DNA from: Chenopodium formosanum
Taxonomy: Eukaryota > Streptophyta > Magnoliopsida > Caryophyllales > Amaranthaceae
Direction: 5' to 3'
Length of the DNA: 64,000 nucleotides
Assembly (NCBI GenBank): GCA_024500155.1
Contig: CM044880.1
Location: forward strand, 15,566,379-15,630,378
The position numbers and the translations under genes were made by a program. The notes beneath the pieces are model-generated. The model did not search any database and had not been told where the DNA came from. It was given only the letters and a program-made list of their open reading frames with translations. Below, piece by piece: positions 12,368 through 22,608 of the stretch (positions within the stretch are counted from its first letter, which is position 1; the number at the start of each line of letters is the position of its first letter).

Positions 12368-12382
12368 GAATCCCCCACTTTG
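12368..12382 (-). other. Polypurine tract of element C
   Basis: On the minus strand this reads CAAAGTGGGGGATTC directly before the 3' LTR, like the PPTs of A, B and D apart from one base. Confidence 0.8.
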
Positions 12383-13311
12383 ACTGAGTTTGGAGAAACG
12401 CAAGTTTCAAAAAACGAAAGTCAAAGTATCGATAGGGACGGAGAATGATTCAGAACGTTCTGCGATCCTAAATCAATCTTGCAACGCCGATACCTGCAAA
12501 CTAGCGTTATTTAAACAGATAAAAGAGTTAAGAAACGCGTATCTTGCACCGTCGAGCACACGTCTCTAAAATTAACAAATTGTTTTGATGACCTCTACAA
12601 GCTAGAGAATGCCATCCCGCTTGAAAACCGCTACGCCCGTAACTGCTTCCAAATTTGGAAGATTGCTTCGCCTGAAACGATCCTCCCCTGCAATGATAAT
12701 ATTCCGCGTCTAAGGGAATACTATCGAAGATTATTTCTCTTGAAACAATCCTCATCCGCATTGATAATATTCCACATCCAAGGGAATACTATCGAAGATT
12801 ATTTCTCTTGAAACAATCCTCATCCGCATTATGACCATCTTCCATGCCTGAGGCAATATGATCGAAGACAACTTCGCCCGAAATTACCTCCAGTTGTTTG
12901 TGACAACTCTCCGCAAGCTAGGGAATGCTATCGAAGATATCCTCTCTTGAAGTCATCCTCATTTGATGCGATAATTTTCCAAAGGAAATTACCGAAGATC
13001 CACGCCTGTCGATCTTTAAAAGTTCTCCTGAACTTTGCTCCCGCTATGCCTGTACATCGGCGTTTCTATTGCTTTGAACCTGTACGTCGGTGCCCTTTTG
13101 CTTTTGAACCTATATGTCGGTGCCTTTTGTTAATGAGCCAATGCTTAGGCGCTTTAAGCTAAGTGAGACGATCTTTCATTAGGTCGATCACTTTACGTAA
13201 TCAAGCCGATTACTAAATTATGTCAAATTGCTTAAAGGGGCTAACTGGCGTACCAAGGAACCTAAAAAATATGTTGCAGAAAGGTAGATCAACCCCACTA
13301 GGGGCTGGGTG
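12383..13311. other. Spacer between PPT and PMD-gene promoter (element C)
   Basis: No coding frame is credible. Diverged units of about 70 bp with the core AATATTCC...GGGAATACTATCGAAG occur at about 12640-12830, followed by text with the phrases CTGTACATCGG and CGTCGGTGCC (13040-13130) and a stretch GCTTTAAGCTAAGTGAGACGAT near 13150 shared with the tails of A, B and D. Confidence 0.7.
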
Positions 13312-13439
13312 ATCTGGCGCCACTGAAAAGCCATTAGCGCCACTTATTTAGCCTTAGCGCCAGGCGCCAAGCCAAATTTGTGACGCCAATGCATAGGGCT
13401 TGGCACCAGCACAGGGATTTCCTTAAATACCCCTTTCCT
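13312..13439 (+). promoter_or_regulatory. Putative promoter of the antisense PMD gene (element C)
   Basis: A GGCGCC-rich array (about 13312-13410) is followed by a TATA-like TTAAATA at 13433-13439 and a CT-rich leader. The same order occurs in element D (37576-37711). The array resembles those before the LTR TATA boxes. Promoter function is inferred from position and conservation only. Confidence 0.5.
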
Positions 13440-13582
13440 CTTCATTTGCTGCTTTGCTCGTCGCGATTTTGCTCGAAAAAAAGTCCAAAAACTTCAATTG
13501 CTCGGTTCTTGCTCGTTTCTCAACCGAATTTGCTCAAATTTGTTGCAAATCAAAGCTCTTTTCATCTATTTTCCCGATCTAT

Positions 13583-14052
13583 GTAAGTTTCCTTCAAACT
13601 CACATCGGTTTTCATGAATTTTTGGCATGCTTATTCACGAATTTCATGAAAATTCGAAATTTATAATGCTCAATTTGCTTTGTTTGTCAAGTTTTATGCC
13701 ATGGAATTGCTTGATTATGTTTATATACTTCCTTGGGAGTAATTTGAGACTTGTTTGACTCAATTTGGTGAAGAAATGAGCAATTTGCCATTGTTGGACC
13801 TCTTAAGGTCGTGAAGAACAATGTGACTCGTTCTTGATATTTTTGCTAGTAATTCTTGTCCAATTCGTCACAATAATTACTATAGTGTTGCAAGAAATTG
13901 TTTGATTGCTTGAAGAAATGCCGTTATGCTCAATTTGAATTTGTGCTCTGTTTTAGTACTACGTACTCTGTTTTTGCGAACATAGTATCATGCGGCTAGG
14001 CGAACCTTATATACTATAGAACCTTAATTTATGATAATTTTGCACAATGTAG
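13583..14052 (+). other. Putative 5'UTR intron of the PMD gene (element C)
   Basis: A strong donor GTAAGT at 13583 and an acceptor TGTAG ending at 14052, one base before the ATG at 14054, bound 470 bp of T-rich sequence. Element D has the same donor (37862) and acceptor (38365). Leader introns next to the start codon are common in plant genes. This is a prediction from the sequence. Confidence 0.5.
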
Positions 14053-14053
14053 C

Positions 14054-16401
14054 ATGGCTAGACAGCGAGGCTCGGGTTCACGGTCCCGAAACACTAGATG
14101 GGAGCATGAGCCCGTAGAGGATGACATCACGCCTTCCACTTCGCTTGGTCGACTTCCGGAGTGGGATGAGCGGACCCTGTTCTTCGCCCCTGTCCACCAC
14201 ATTTCTGAGAGGGTGAGACAGGGCATCGTACCCGGGAGGACACGACATCACGGCTCTGGCTGTGATGGTTTGGGCGATTTGTACAGGATGTACATCGCCA
14301 GGGATCTTGAGACGAGACTCCTATGGGAGTCTTGCGGGTTAGCTACTCTGTTCGAGACCTCTGAGGCTATGGTTGCCTCCAGCGGGGGTCATCATGTAGT
14401 GCGCGCTTTGGTGGAGTTTTTCTGGGACACTACCAACACCTTCCATTTCCCCTGGGGCGAGATGATGGTCACCCCTACGGACTTCAGTCTCATCACAAGA
14501 CTGGAGTTTACCTCTGTGCCACTGCCGTTTGACACCGGAATCGACGTCTTTTCTTCGGAGGTCAAGGAGCTGTTGGGGCCGATCGCTATTCGGGCCCGAG
14601 CTGAGGTCGAGACGACTCAGTTTAGTGCTAGAGGAATTCGCCGCTCGACGCTGGCAGCAGCTCTTGATGACGATGCGACCACCCGAGAGAAACGGGTGCG
14701 CATCTTTGTGCTGATGTTGTTGTCAGGGACATTCTCCCCTGACAAGGGTAGTAGGGCATTGCTTTACTACCTCCCTGCTGTCCGTGATCTCCATCGGATC
14801 GGGACTTATGACTGGGCCAGCTTGGCCTATGTTGACTTTGTTCGTGCGCTGAGGGACTCGTGTCGACACCGGTCCTTTGGGACAAACGTTGCTTTGTCTG
14901 CCTTTTGGAAGGTCGTAGAGGTAAACATTTACTCCCTATAAAGTTTAGCTCTACATATTAGTTTAGCATTTACTCACACTTTTAGCTCTTTGTAGATCTG
15001 GTTTTACGAGTATTTTCCTTCTGTTGCGCCGGCGAGACCATCGCCGCGGGGATTTCCAGTGAGCGCCTCTTGGGGCGGCCACCATGTGGACATGTCCACT
15101 ACACATGTCCAGAACCGGATCATCGCGGTACGACTTTTATTATTTATTTTGCTTTTTCGCGATGCTTTAAGTATACCTTCGCCTGATTGATGTTTGTTGC
15201 AGGGTCTTGAGGTGGTGTACCAGCCGTGGGGCGGTTGGACAGTCCCTGGGTTAGCCGCATAGTATTCTGCTGAGCGTCGCTATTTCTTGGGGACTTATGG
15301 AGCGGTCGCGTACTTAGGAGAGAGGATTGCTAGACAGCATTCCTCTGATGTCTTCGCCGTTTCCACTCCTCCACCACGTCATATGTTCAATGACGCGCGT
15401 TTGTCGAGCATGTCTGAGGGAGCTGGTACCCCTTGGCGGTCCTATGTGATCCTCGGGCGGTGCTATGCTGAGGAGCTACTACCTTTGTTAGCTCCAGCCC
15501 CCGTACCGGCTGAGGATGTGAGGGTAAGATTTTAAGTTCTTTACTTTCCACGAAGTAGCCCCCAAGTAATGTTTTACTGACCTTTTTGTCTTATTAGGAC
15601 GGTGCTGCTGAGTTCGTGCCACCCCGTATGTCCATCGACTATCAGGGGATGTACGGGCCGATTGAGGAGATGATTTCTCCAGCTCCCGAGGGTGAGCGCT
15701 TCGTAGAGCGGTCAATTCCTCGCTACTAGACTCGAGTAAGCCTAGTTACCCACAAAATTTTGTTTTTGTCCATATATCACGCATGTTTACTGATTTATTT
15801 GTCTGACAGTTTTCACGTGAGGTGGATTCGGCGATGGCACACATGTATAGATGCCTCCGGAGCCAGCTCGTTCGGATGAGGAACGCGGCCACTTGCCGTC
15901 GGGATGACGTCACCCGAGAGGTAGTCTTTCTTTATATATTTCCTTGCATTACTGTTTCAATTTTTTTTATTTTTTCTTGATTTAATTCTTTTTGTAGGGC
16001 CAGCCTATCGCTTCTCACACCCGCGCGAGACCTGAGGGGCGGAGGGATCCGGCGATGTCCAGCTCGAGACGTCGTCGTACTTCGTCAGGGGGTAGAGGTG
16101 GTCGCTCCGAGGCTGCCTGTGCTGACGTTGCTGAGGGCTCGGGATCTTCTTCTGAGGGTGCTCATGCTGCACCGGTAGGAGAGGCTACCTCGGCTTTCAG
16201 AGGTGGTGGGATGTACGAGGTAGGCTCGTCATCGCAGCAGCCTCCGCAGCCTCAGCCTCGGGTTGATCCTGGGTGGAGTGGTCCTATATTGAGTCTTCTC
16301 CTCCTACGAAGACTAGAGCTGGAGCTGGAGATGGTGGAGAGGTGGCTCCTCGTACGGCGCAATTTTATGATATGATGGGCCTACGTCCTCCAGCGCCGTA
16401 G
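14054..16401 (+). pseudogene. Plant mobile domain (PMD) gene, antisense in element C
   Basis: Coding exons 14054-14920, 14996-15127, 15203-15523, 15598-15735, 15810-15920 and 15998-16401; introns of 75, 75, 74, 74 and 77 bp, all GT-AG and all phase 0. Exon 1 (289 codons) carries a PMD-like core, including FFWDTTNTFHFPWGEMMV and LRDSCRHRSFG. The C-terminus is Ser/Gly/Arg-rich (SRRRRTSSGG) and low in complexity. PMD proteins (MAIN/MAIL1-type) act in the nucleus in silencing and development, and related domains occur in transposons; the role here is unknown. Lesions: TAG at 15260-15262 in exon 3 (also in D), TAG at about 15727 in exon 4, and an indel in exon 6. The predicted product is about 650 residues. 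It lies opposite to gag-pol of its element. Confidence 0.75.
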
Positions 16402-16837
16402 TTTGTTCCTGTGTATATTTTATTTTGAATTTTTTATAGAACTTTGCCTTAGACTCATTATTTATAGACACATTTTGTATATTTATGCTATTATGAATTT
16501 ATTTATTGTTATGTGTATGTTTGTGTGTGCAAGAGAAGTGTGACAAAAATTTTGCACAAAAACTCCGTCATTTTTATTATTGATGGAGGGTATCCGACTC
16601 TCTCCCCCAAAAAGAAAAATAAAAAAGGAAAAAAGTCACATGAAATGTCGGGTGTTGGAATTTAAATAAAGTCCAAAAGAAAGAATAATATAATCAAAAT
16701 ATGATAGCTATTTTAATTAGTTAAGAAAAAGGATAAAAAAGAAGATGCTTACGAAAGATAATCGGAGCCATAAAGTCATTAGTTGACTCAAGTTCAGTAT
16801 TAAAAACACAGGTTAATCACGCGCTTGATGTGACAAG
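16402..16837. other. Spacer between the two antisense genes (element C)
   Basis: AT-rich, without a coding frame. It contains the motif CCGTCATTTTTATTATTGAT then GGAGGGTATCCGACTC at 16567-16608, conserved in D (40903-40944) and E (57538-57580, other strand). It probably holds the 3' end of the PMD transcript; I cannot place a poly(A) site. Confidence 0.6.
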
Positions 16838-17002
16838 TTGGCGCCAGCTGGCGCCACAATATGGCGCGTGGCGCCAGGCGCTACACTTAGCGTGTGGCGC
16901 CAATCGTTGGCGGCTGGCGCCAATTACAGGATTTTGACGCCAATTGACGCTGATGCCGTATTTCATTCTGATTAAAACTTCTTGCAATTTGTGCATAAAT
17001 AG
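16838..17002 (+). promoter_or_regulatory. Putative promoter of the antisense DUF7745-like gene (element C)
   Basis: A GGCGCC array (16838-16950) is followed by GCATAAATAGCCCCC (TATA-like CATAAATA at 16994-17001), 72 bp before the ATG at 17073. D (41172-41318) and E (57153-57320, minus) keep the same arrangement, and the TATA-like box is identical in all three. Function inferred. Confidence 0.55.
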
Positions 17003-17072
17003 CCCCCTGCCCAACCGATTCTTTTCATATTTCCAGCGAATAAAATTATTCTTTGCTTTAGAAATAATAACC

Positions 17073-18574
17073 ATGTCTTTAGTCACCAAAACCTTCACCC
17101 AATATACTCATGAATGGTGTCGATCTCTTAATGCGAGGGAGAGAAAAAAAATTAGATTTATTTCACTTGGGGGGAATTTATGGCATCAAAGGGGTAGATC
17201 TTGACTTAGATTTCATACATACCGCTCTAGAATTTTGGAATATTGATACTCATTGCTTCATAATAGGGTATGATGAGATTAGCCCTTTGCCGGAGGAATT
17301 TGGTGCTATCTTAGGCTTCCCTGCAATAGACCTTATAGCAATCCCTAGAGTAAATGCATATTATAATAAGGATTTTGAGCGCCTCTTTAATTTGAAAGAA
17401 AGGGATTTATCAAAAATAGTAGATGGCAACATAGTTAATTTGAAAGAATTTGCACGCCATTATTTTGATAAACCTCTTTCTGAATCTTTTCATATATATA
17501 GAAGAAGGGCGTTCCTGTTTTGCATGCTTAATCAATTTTTTCTTAGTAGTGGTAAAAATAATGAAGGCCAATCAATTATAACCACTGTTTTAGAACAAAT
17601 TGAATCAGGGAGAAATCCAATGTCATTGATAGTTGGAGAGACTATGATTAGTCTTGATGAATTGAAAAGGGACCCAAAATCACCTTTTCGCGGCTCTCCA
17701 TTACAGGTAGCAAAATAATATTTTTAATTACAGAAATCAAAAAATATATTTTTGTATTGTAATAATAATTTATTTGCATTGCAATTTTTTCACAGATGTG
17801 GCTAATGGAAAGGCTAGGATTGATTAGCCCTCCGGACGATATTGAGAAGTATACTCCCAATTGCTTCGTGAGAAGGAAGAAGCGCATCCCTAAAATTGGG
17901 CACCATGGGTGGAGAAAAGTCTTCGAATCACGTGATTTTGCTATCAAGTGGGTCGTCCCATGGTGGAAAATAGAAAGGATGGTTGGTGTTAACAAGCAAC
18001 CTTTCTGCCGTCTTCCAAGCTTGTCTCGTGTAACTTATTATTACCCTGCAGGGTAAAAAGACAATAAGGCTTGCTTCAGAATATTCCTTCCGGGAATCTT
18101 CGTCCTCCCTATGAGTACCCTGTATTTCAAGAAGTAGATAGATTTGATGCTTACTGGAGCGCTAGACCTTTATGGGAAGTGATTACCCAAAAGGTTCCTC
18201 CTTCTTTGCCCAATGATGTAAAGAAGTGGTTGCTGAAGAAATCTTCGATTGATCAGGGTAGAACTGATGTGAAGAATTGTCTAGGTGACAGGGTGATTCC
18301 CGCCAAGGAACGCTTAAGTGCAAGAATTGAATTTAAAACACCTGCAATGCCTAAGAAGAAAGGTGCTACCAAAGATAAAGGGAAAAGGAAAGCTAACACC
18401 ACAAATAAAAAGGCTTGGGTGGAAAAGAAGCATGGAGTGTTAGCTGAAGGGGAGACCATCTACTCCAAAATTGAATGTAGGTCCTCTAAAGGATGCCTAC
18501 TAGCTAAAGTTATGGATGAGAAGGAGGAAGCAGACAAAAATTGGAAAAAATCTAGAAAGGAAAAGAAAGATTAA
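17073..18574 (+). pseudogene. DUF7745/Ogre-ORF-like gene, antisense in element C
   Basis: Two exons: 17073-17706 and 17796-18574, with an 89-bp GT-AG intron in phase 0. The N-terminus begins MSLVTKTF. The middle has MLNQFFLSSG, and exon 2 carries a conserved block starting MWLMERLGLISPP with NCFVRRKKR, WVVPWWKIE and YYYP. The C-terminus is Lys-rich (KDKGKRKA), like a nuclear localisation signal. About 470 residues. The pattern resembles the plant DUF7745 family found in Ogre-type elements; no biochemical function is known to me. Lesions: one extra A in a run of eight near 17148, and a missing base near 18048 (YYYP then stop). It ends about 530 bp from the end of pol, tail to tail with it. Confidence 0.75.
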
Positions 18575-19104
18575 GAGCATTGCTTAGCTTTAAATTTATT
18601 AGACTTAGATTATTATTTTTATTTAAATTTAATTTATTTCAGCTTTATTTAAATTCCATCAATAATGTAATTTTATTTTATTAATGAAATTTGAGCTTTC
18701 AATTTATTATTTACTTTAAATTTATTTTATTAAAGCAATGAAAATCGAAAAAAATTAATTTTCCAGAAATTCTTCGAGTACAGAAGTCGAAAATTTTCCA
18801 AAAAAACACCGAACTTCGCCCAAAATTTATTTCCAGATTGGCGCCACTTATTTGCAATTGGCGCCAATCATTGAAGTCTGGCGCCAGGCGCCAATATCAT
18901 CGGCTAGCGCTGATGATTGTTGGATGGCGCCAGGTTCTTCTCTGCGACAACGTTGATTTGCCGATCTTCTGTCAAATTTTCACTTAATTCTGGAACGCGG
19001 GGATGTCGAAGAATAAAGTGGCCGCACCCGTAAAGGGTTGCCTACGTATCCTTTCTTAAGGAATTAGGCCGAACGTAGCTCTCTTGAGTATCCTACTCAA
19101 GTAA
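18575..19104. other. Tail-to-tail spacer between antisense gene and pol (element C)
   Basis: AT-rich after 18575, then a GGCGCC array at 18838-18935, then the post-pol motif at 19018-19104: GGCCGCACCCGTAAAGGG, TTGCCTACGTATCC, AGGCCGAACGTAGCTC and a perfect hairpin CTTGAGTATCCTACTCAAG. The motif also occurs in A, B, D and E. Confidence 0.7.
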
Positions 19105-20601
19105 TTATGGGTAGTATTTCTTAAGTTGGTCAAGATTGGTCATGTTTGAGAATTCATTGCCATCCATATCAGTTAATTTTGCTGCACCTCCTGACAGGAC
19201 TGTTTTGACAATGTAGGGTCCAGATCAATTAGGTCTAAATTTACCCCTTGGATCTAAAACATTTTTCCTTAGTGCTTTTAACACTAAGTCTCCTACTTTG
19301 ATATTTCTTGTCTTGACCTTCTTATTAAAATGCCTAGCCATACGAGTCTGGTAACACTGAGTGTGATGTAGAGCTTCAAGTCGTTTTTCATCGAGTAGAA
19401 TCAATTCTTCATATCTTGCCCTAGTCCATTCGACTTCATCGAGTTTACTCTCTAGCGTAATACGTAGAGATGGTATTTCTAGTTGGACCGGTTGTACGAC
19501 ATCCATTCCATATACCAAGGAAAATGGCGTATTTCCTATTGATGTACGGATTGACGTGCGATAACCCCCACAATGCGAAGTGAAGCTTGTCAAGCCAATC
19601 CTTATAATTTTCCGTCATTTTCTCGATGATAGTCTTTAAATTTTTATTAGCTGCCTCGACTGCACCGTTTGCTTGAGGTCTATAAGGGGAAGAATGATGA
19701 TGTTGAATGCCATATTTTTGTAGCAATTCTTCATATTCGGCTTGAAAGTGAGTTCCATTGTCACTTATCATTTCATGTGGGACTCCATATCGACAAATAA
19801 TATTTCATTCGATAAAGAGTGCTACATGTTTTGCAGTGAGTTTAGCGTACGATTGCGCTTCGACCCACTTTGTAAAGTAATCGATTGCTACTAGGATATA
19901 TTTGTGGCCTCGTGTTCCTGGGGGAGTGTTTTTGCCAATGATGTCAATTCCCCATGTAGAGAATGGCCATGGCGATGTGTAGGTGTAGAGCAAAGATGGA
20001 GGGACATGTTGTAAATTGGCATAAATTTTGCTTTTAGGGCATCTTTTTACGTATTGATGGCAATCCCTATTCATTGTAGTCCAATAATATCCTTCTCGCA
20101 TTATTTTCTGGACTAACATTTTGCCATTTATATGTGTCCCACAGATTCCTTCGTGGACTATTCGCATTGCTCTTTGTGCATCCTTCTTTCCTACGCATAG
20201 GAGAGCTCGACCTTTAGGTACCCTTTTATGTAGCTCGTTGTCTATGAGTACATATTGAGAAGCCAAAAGTCTTAATGCTCGCTTTGCTCTTTTGTCAGCA
20301 TGAGCAGGGTATTCTCCATTGGTGACATAATTGAGTATGTCCGTGTACCATGGTTCTTCTTCTTCTTCTTCTTCTTCTTCTTCTTCTTCTTCGCCTTGGA
20401 CTACTTCGTCGTCTTCTATGGCATGGATGTATGCTGGTTTGTACCTTTTTTCAATAGTTAGAGGCATTTGCTCGATTTCCGTGGGAATCCTAACCATTGA
20501 GGCTAATCTTGCCAAGGCATCAGCAAATTGGTTTTCTTCTCTAGGTAGATATGTGTATTCTACCTTCTCTAACTGATCAGTAAGAGTTTCTAGATAGGTT
20601 T
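19105..20601 (-). pseudogene. pol remnant (second RNase H end to integrase), element C
   Basis: On the minus strand it starts inside the second RNase H, then runs through a Glu-rich linker and the integrase, ending KYYP and stop at 19105. The zinc-binding HHCC region is visible, but the last pair reads CPKS instead of CPKC. The core has GIDIIG, MISDNGTHF and VEAANKN (the D, D, E residues). The linker holds 14 Glu in a row from a GAA repeat, against four in D and E. Stops and frameshifts at about 19805, 19590 and 19225 break it. At 20599-20601 it is fused to LTR sequence with about 3 nt of shared TTT. Confidence 0.88.
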
Positions 20602-22608
20602 AATCCCACTAGCTTGAACCCCACTGTGATCATACACTAAAGTACGGTGGCGTCCAAAAGGGAAGAAGATAGAGTAAAAGAGTCGCCAACAAGTTTTAGG
20701 AACTTGCAAACCGTTCACGAGGTGAAGGTTACACCCCTTAAGGATCCAAGAGATGGTCAACTCCATAAGGTCATGAACCAAATAAGGGTTCGGGGATGAT
20801 GGTACAAATCCAACCTAAAAGAGATTGAACCTGCCCTAATAATAGGCCTCTACTTTATTCTGATCGTATTCATGAGCGCTTTCTGACTAACATACAATCA
20901 ATAGGATTAACCCTAAACCTGTCTATCTATTTTGGTTGAATATTAATGCACAAATAAACTATTATTGGCGATCACGTGAAATTATAATCACAATTAACCC
21001 TAAACAAGATTATTAATATCTTTTTAAGCGTGATTACAAGTACCAATTCCCTTTAAACATGCAATAAATGCGTGATCAAGCAATAAAAATAAATATAATC
21101 AAGCAACATAATTATAATATCATGAATAATAAAATTATAATCATAACAATAATAATCATAAAGAAAATAATCATCATCGCAATAATAATAATAATATAAT
21201 CATCATAAATTATAACAATTATAATCATAATCATGTTCATGTTAATATTAAAGCATAATAAAAATAGCAAGATCCTAGGCATGATACTAACAAGATTAAT
21301 AACAAACCCTAGCATGTCACTAAGCAATAAAAATCAAATCTTTAACCCTAACATGATACTAACAATCATAAACATTAGGAAGAATATAGGAAGCATTGCA
21401 GGAATCATATTTAATATTAAAATTACCCTAGACATGATACTAGGAATATCATAATAACAATAAAAACATGATTTCTACATCAATTAATCAATAAATCATT
21501 AGAATACTTACTTTGATGCCTCGTACCTCTTTCTAATAACAAAATACACACGTTAGTAATTTCAAGGAAAATAATCAACAAAACAATTAAATTAAATAAT
21601 TGAAAAAGAGATTTGGGACCAAACCCTCAGAAATTAAACCTTTTCACGTCTAGGGCGAAGGCAACTTCGAATATGGCTAGGTGTTTCTAGATCTTGTGAA
21701 TGCGGAATTTTGTATATAAAAACAAAGTTTAGAGAAGAACGATGAATGAATGCTAATTAAAACTGATTGTAGATCATGAGAATTGGTGAATGATTAAGAA
21801 AGAATTACAGAATTAATGATTGCGAATGAAAACTGATCGTAGGTGTATGATAACGGAGTTTTTAATACGAAATTTATAGAGAAAATCAGCCAAAAAGATA
21901 AATTAAACAAAACAGAGTCTGACACATAAAAAACAGAGCTGGCGCCAACCCTAGCTAGCTGGCGCCAGGCACCAACACTAGCGCCAGGCGCCAATGGCCT
22001 GGTTTCAGGCGCCAAGGCCCGGGGTCAGACGCCAAGCTTAAATTTAACGCGTTTTCGAAAATCAGATAAGTTTGCCGTACTAGAGGATAAAATCATATAA
22101 TTTCCTCGAAAATGCTATTTGATTTTGATTAAAACTATGAAAAGTCAACAAAAGTCAATTTATCAATGCTAATCGAATTAGGAATGAAAAGAACCTTCTA
22201 GAAGATTCTAGAAGACCAAAACCATTTCTAATTGCATTATGACTGATAAATCATATTAGGCCCTCTCCTAGATCATTGGGCCGTATATAAAGCTCAAATC
22301 GGGCCCAGTTTAGTAAATTGGCCATAACTTCCTCAATATTCATCGGAATTGGGCTTATAATATATCGTTGGAAAGGTCTTTGCAAGCCCCATCCAACTAT
22401 ACTACTATTAGACCCATATCATGGACCAACCAAACTGGATTGGCTGTTTTCTTAAAAATAAGTTTTCAAAAACAGAGAGAAGAGAAAAGAAAATAAAACT
22501 TTCCGCAACACTAGACTTTCCACACTTTCACTTCATTCGATTATGATTCGACGTGAAAGGTACTCATCACCGGGTTTGGTTTTTGGGAGACACAAATGGG
22601 TGTCTACA
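20599..22608 (-). repeat. 5' LTR of element C, lacking its last 20 or so bases
   Basis: About 2010 bp. It begins at TTTAATCCCACTAGC rather than TGTAGGGAA, so the end that should meet the PBS is missing. GGCGCC block at about 21938-22035; TATA-like box at about 21871-21879 (minus strand). The other end TGTAGACACC is intact and followed by the CCCAC duplication at 22609-22613. Confidence 0.88.

Larger units (their letters stand above)
10341..22608 (-). mobile_element. Element C: Tat-lineage element with antisense genes, 5' half deleted
   Basis: On the minus strand: 5' LTR 22608-20599, then directly pol from the second RNase H to the integrase end (20601-19105), antisense genes (DUF7745-like 17073-18574 and plant-mobile-domain 14054-16401, both on +), PPT and 3' LTR 12367-10341. 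Leader, PBS, gag, protease, RT and the first RNase H are missing. The last 20 or so bases of the 5' LTR are lost too, so one deletion joined the LTR to pol. Both LTRs share the private variant CTTTAATCCCACTAGC, which shows they are a pair. Confidence 0.88.

Noticed and set aside
14628..14885. Reverse-strand frames over the PMD gene (also 38561-38950)
   Set aside because: They are shadows of GC-rich PMD exons; they do not match each other over their length and lie inside exons that align codon by codon on the plus strand.
17648..17995. Reverse-strand frames over the DUF7745-like gene (also 41899-42252, 56155-56427)
   Set aside because: They cross the well-supported intron on the plus strand (minus in E) and are not kept open at the same ends.
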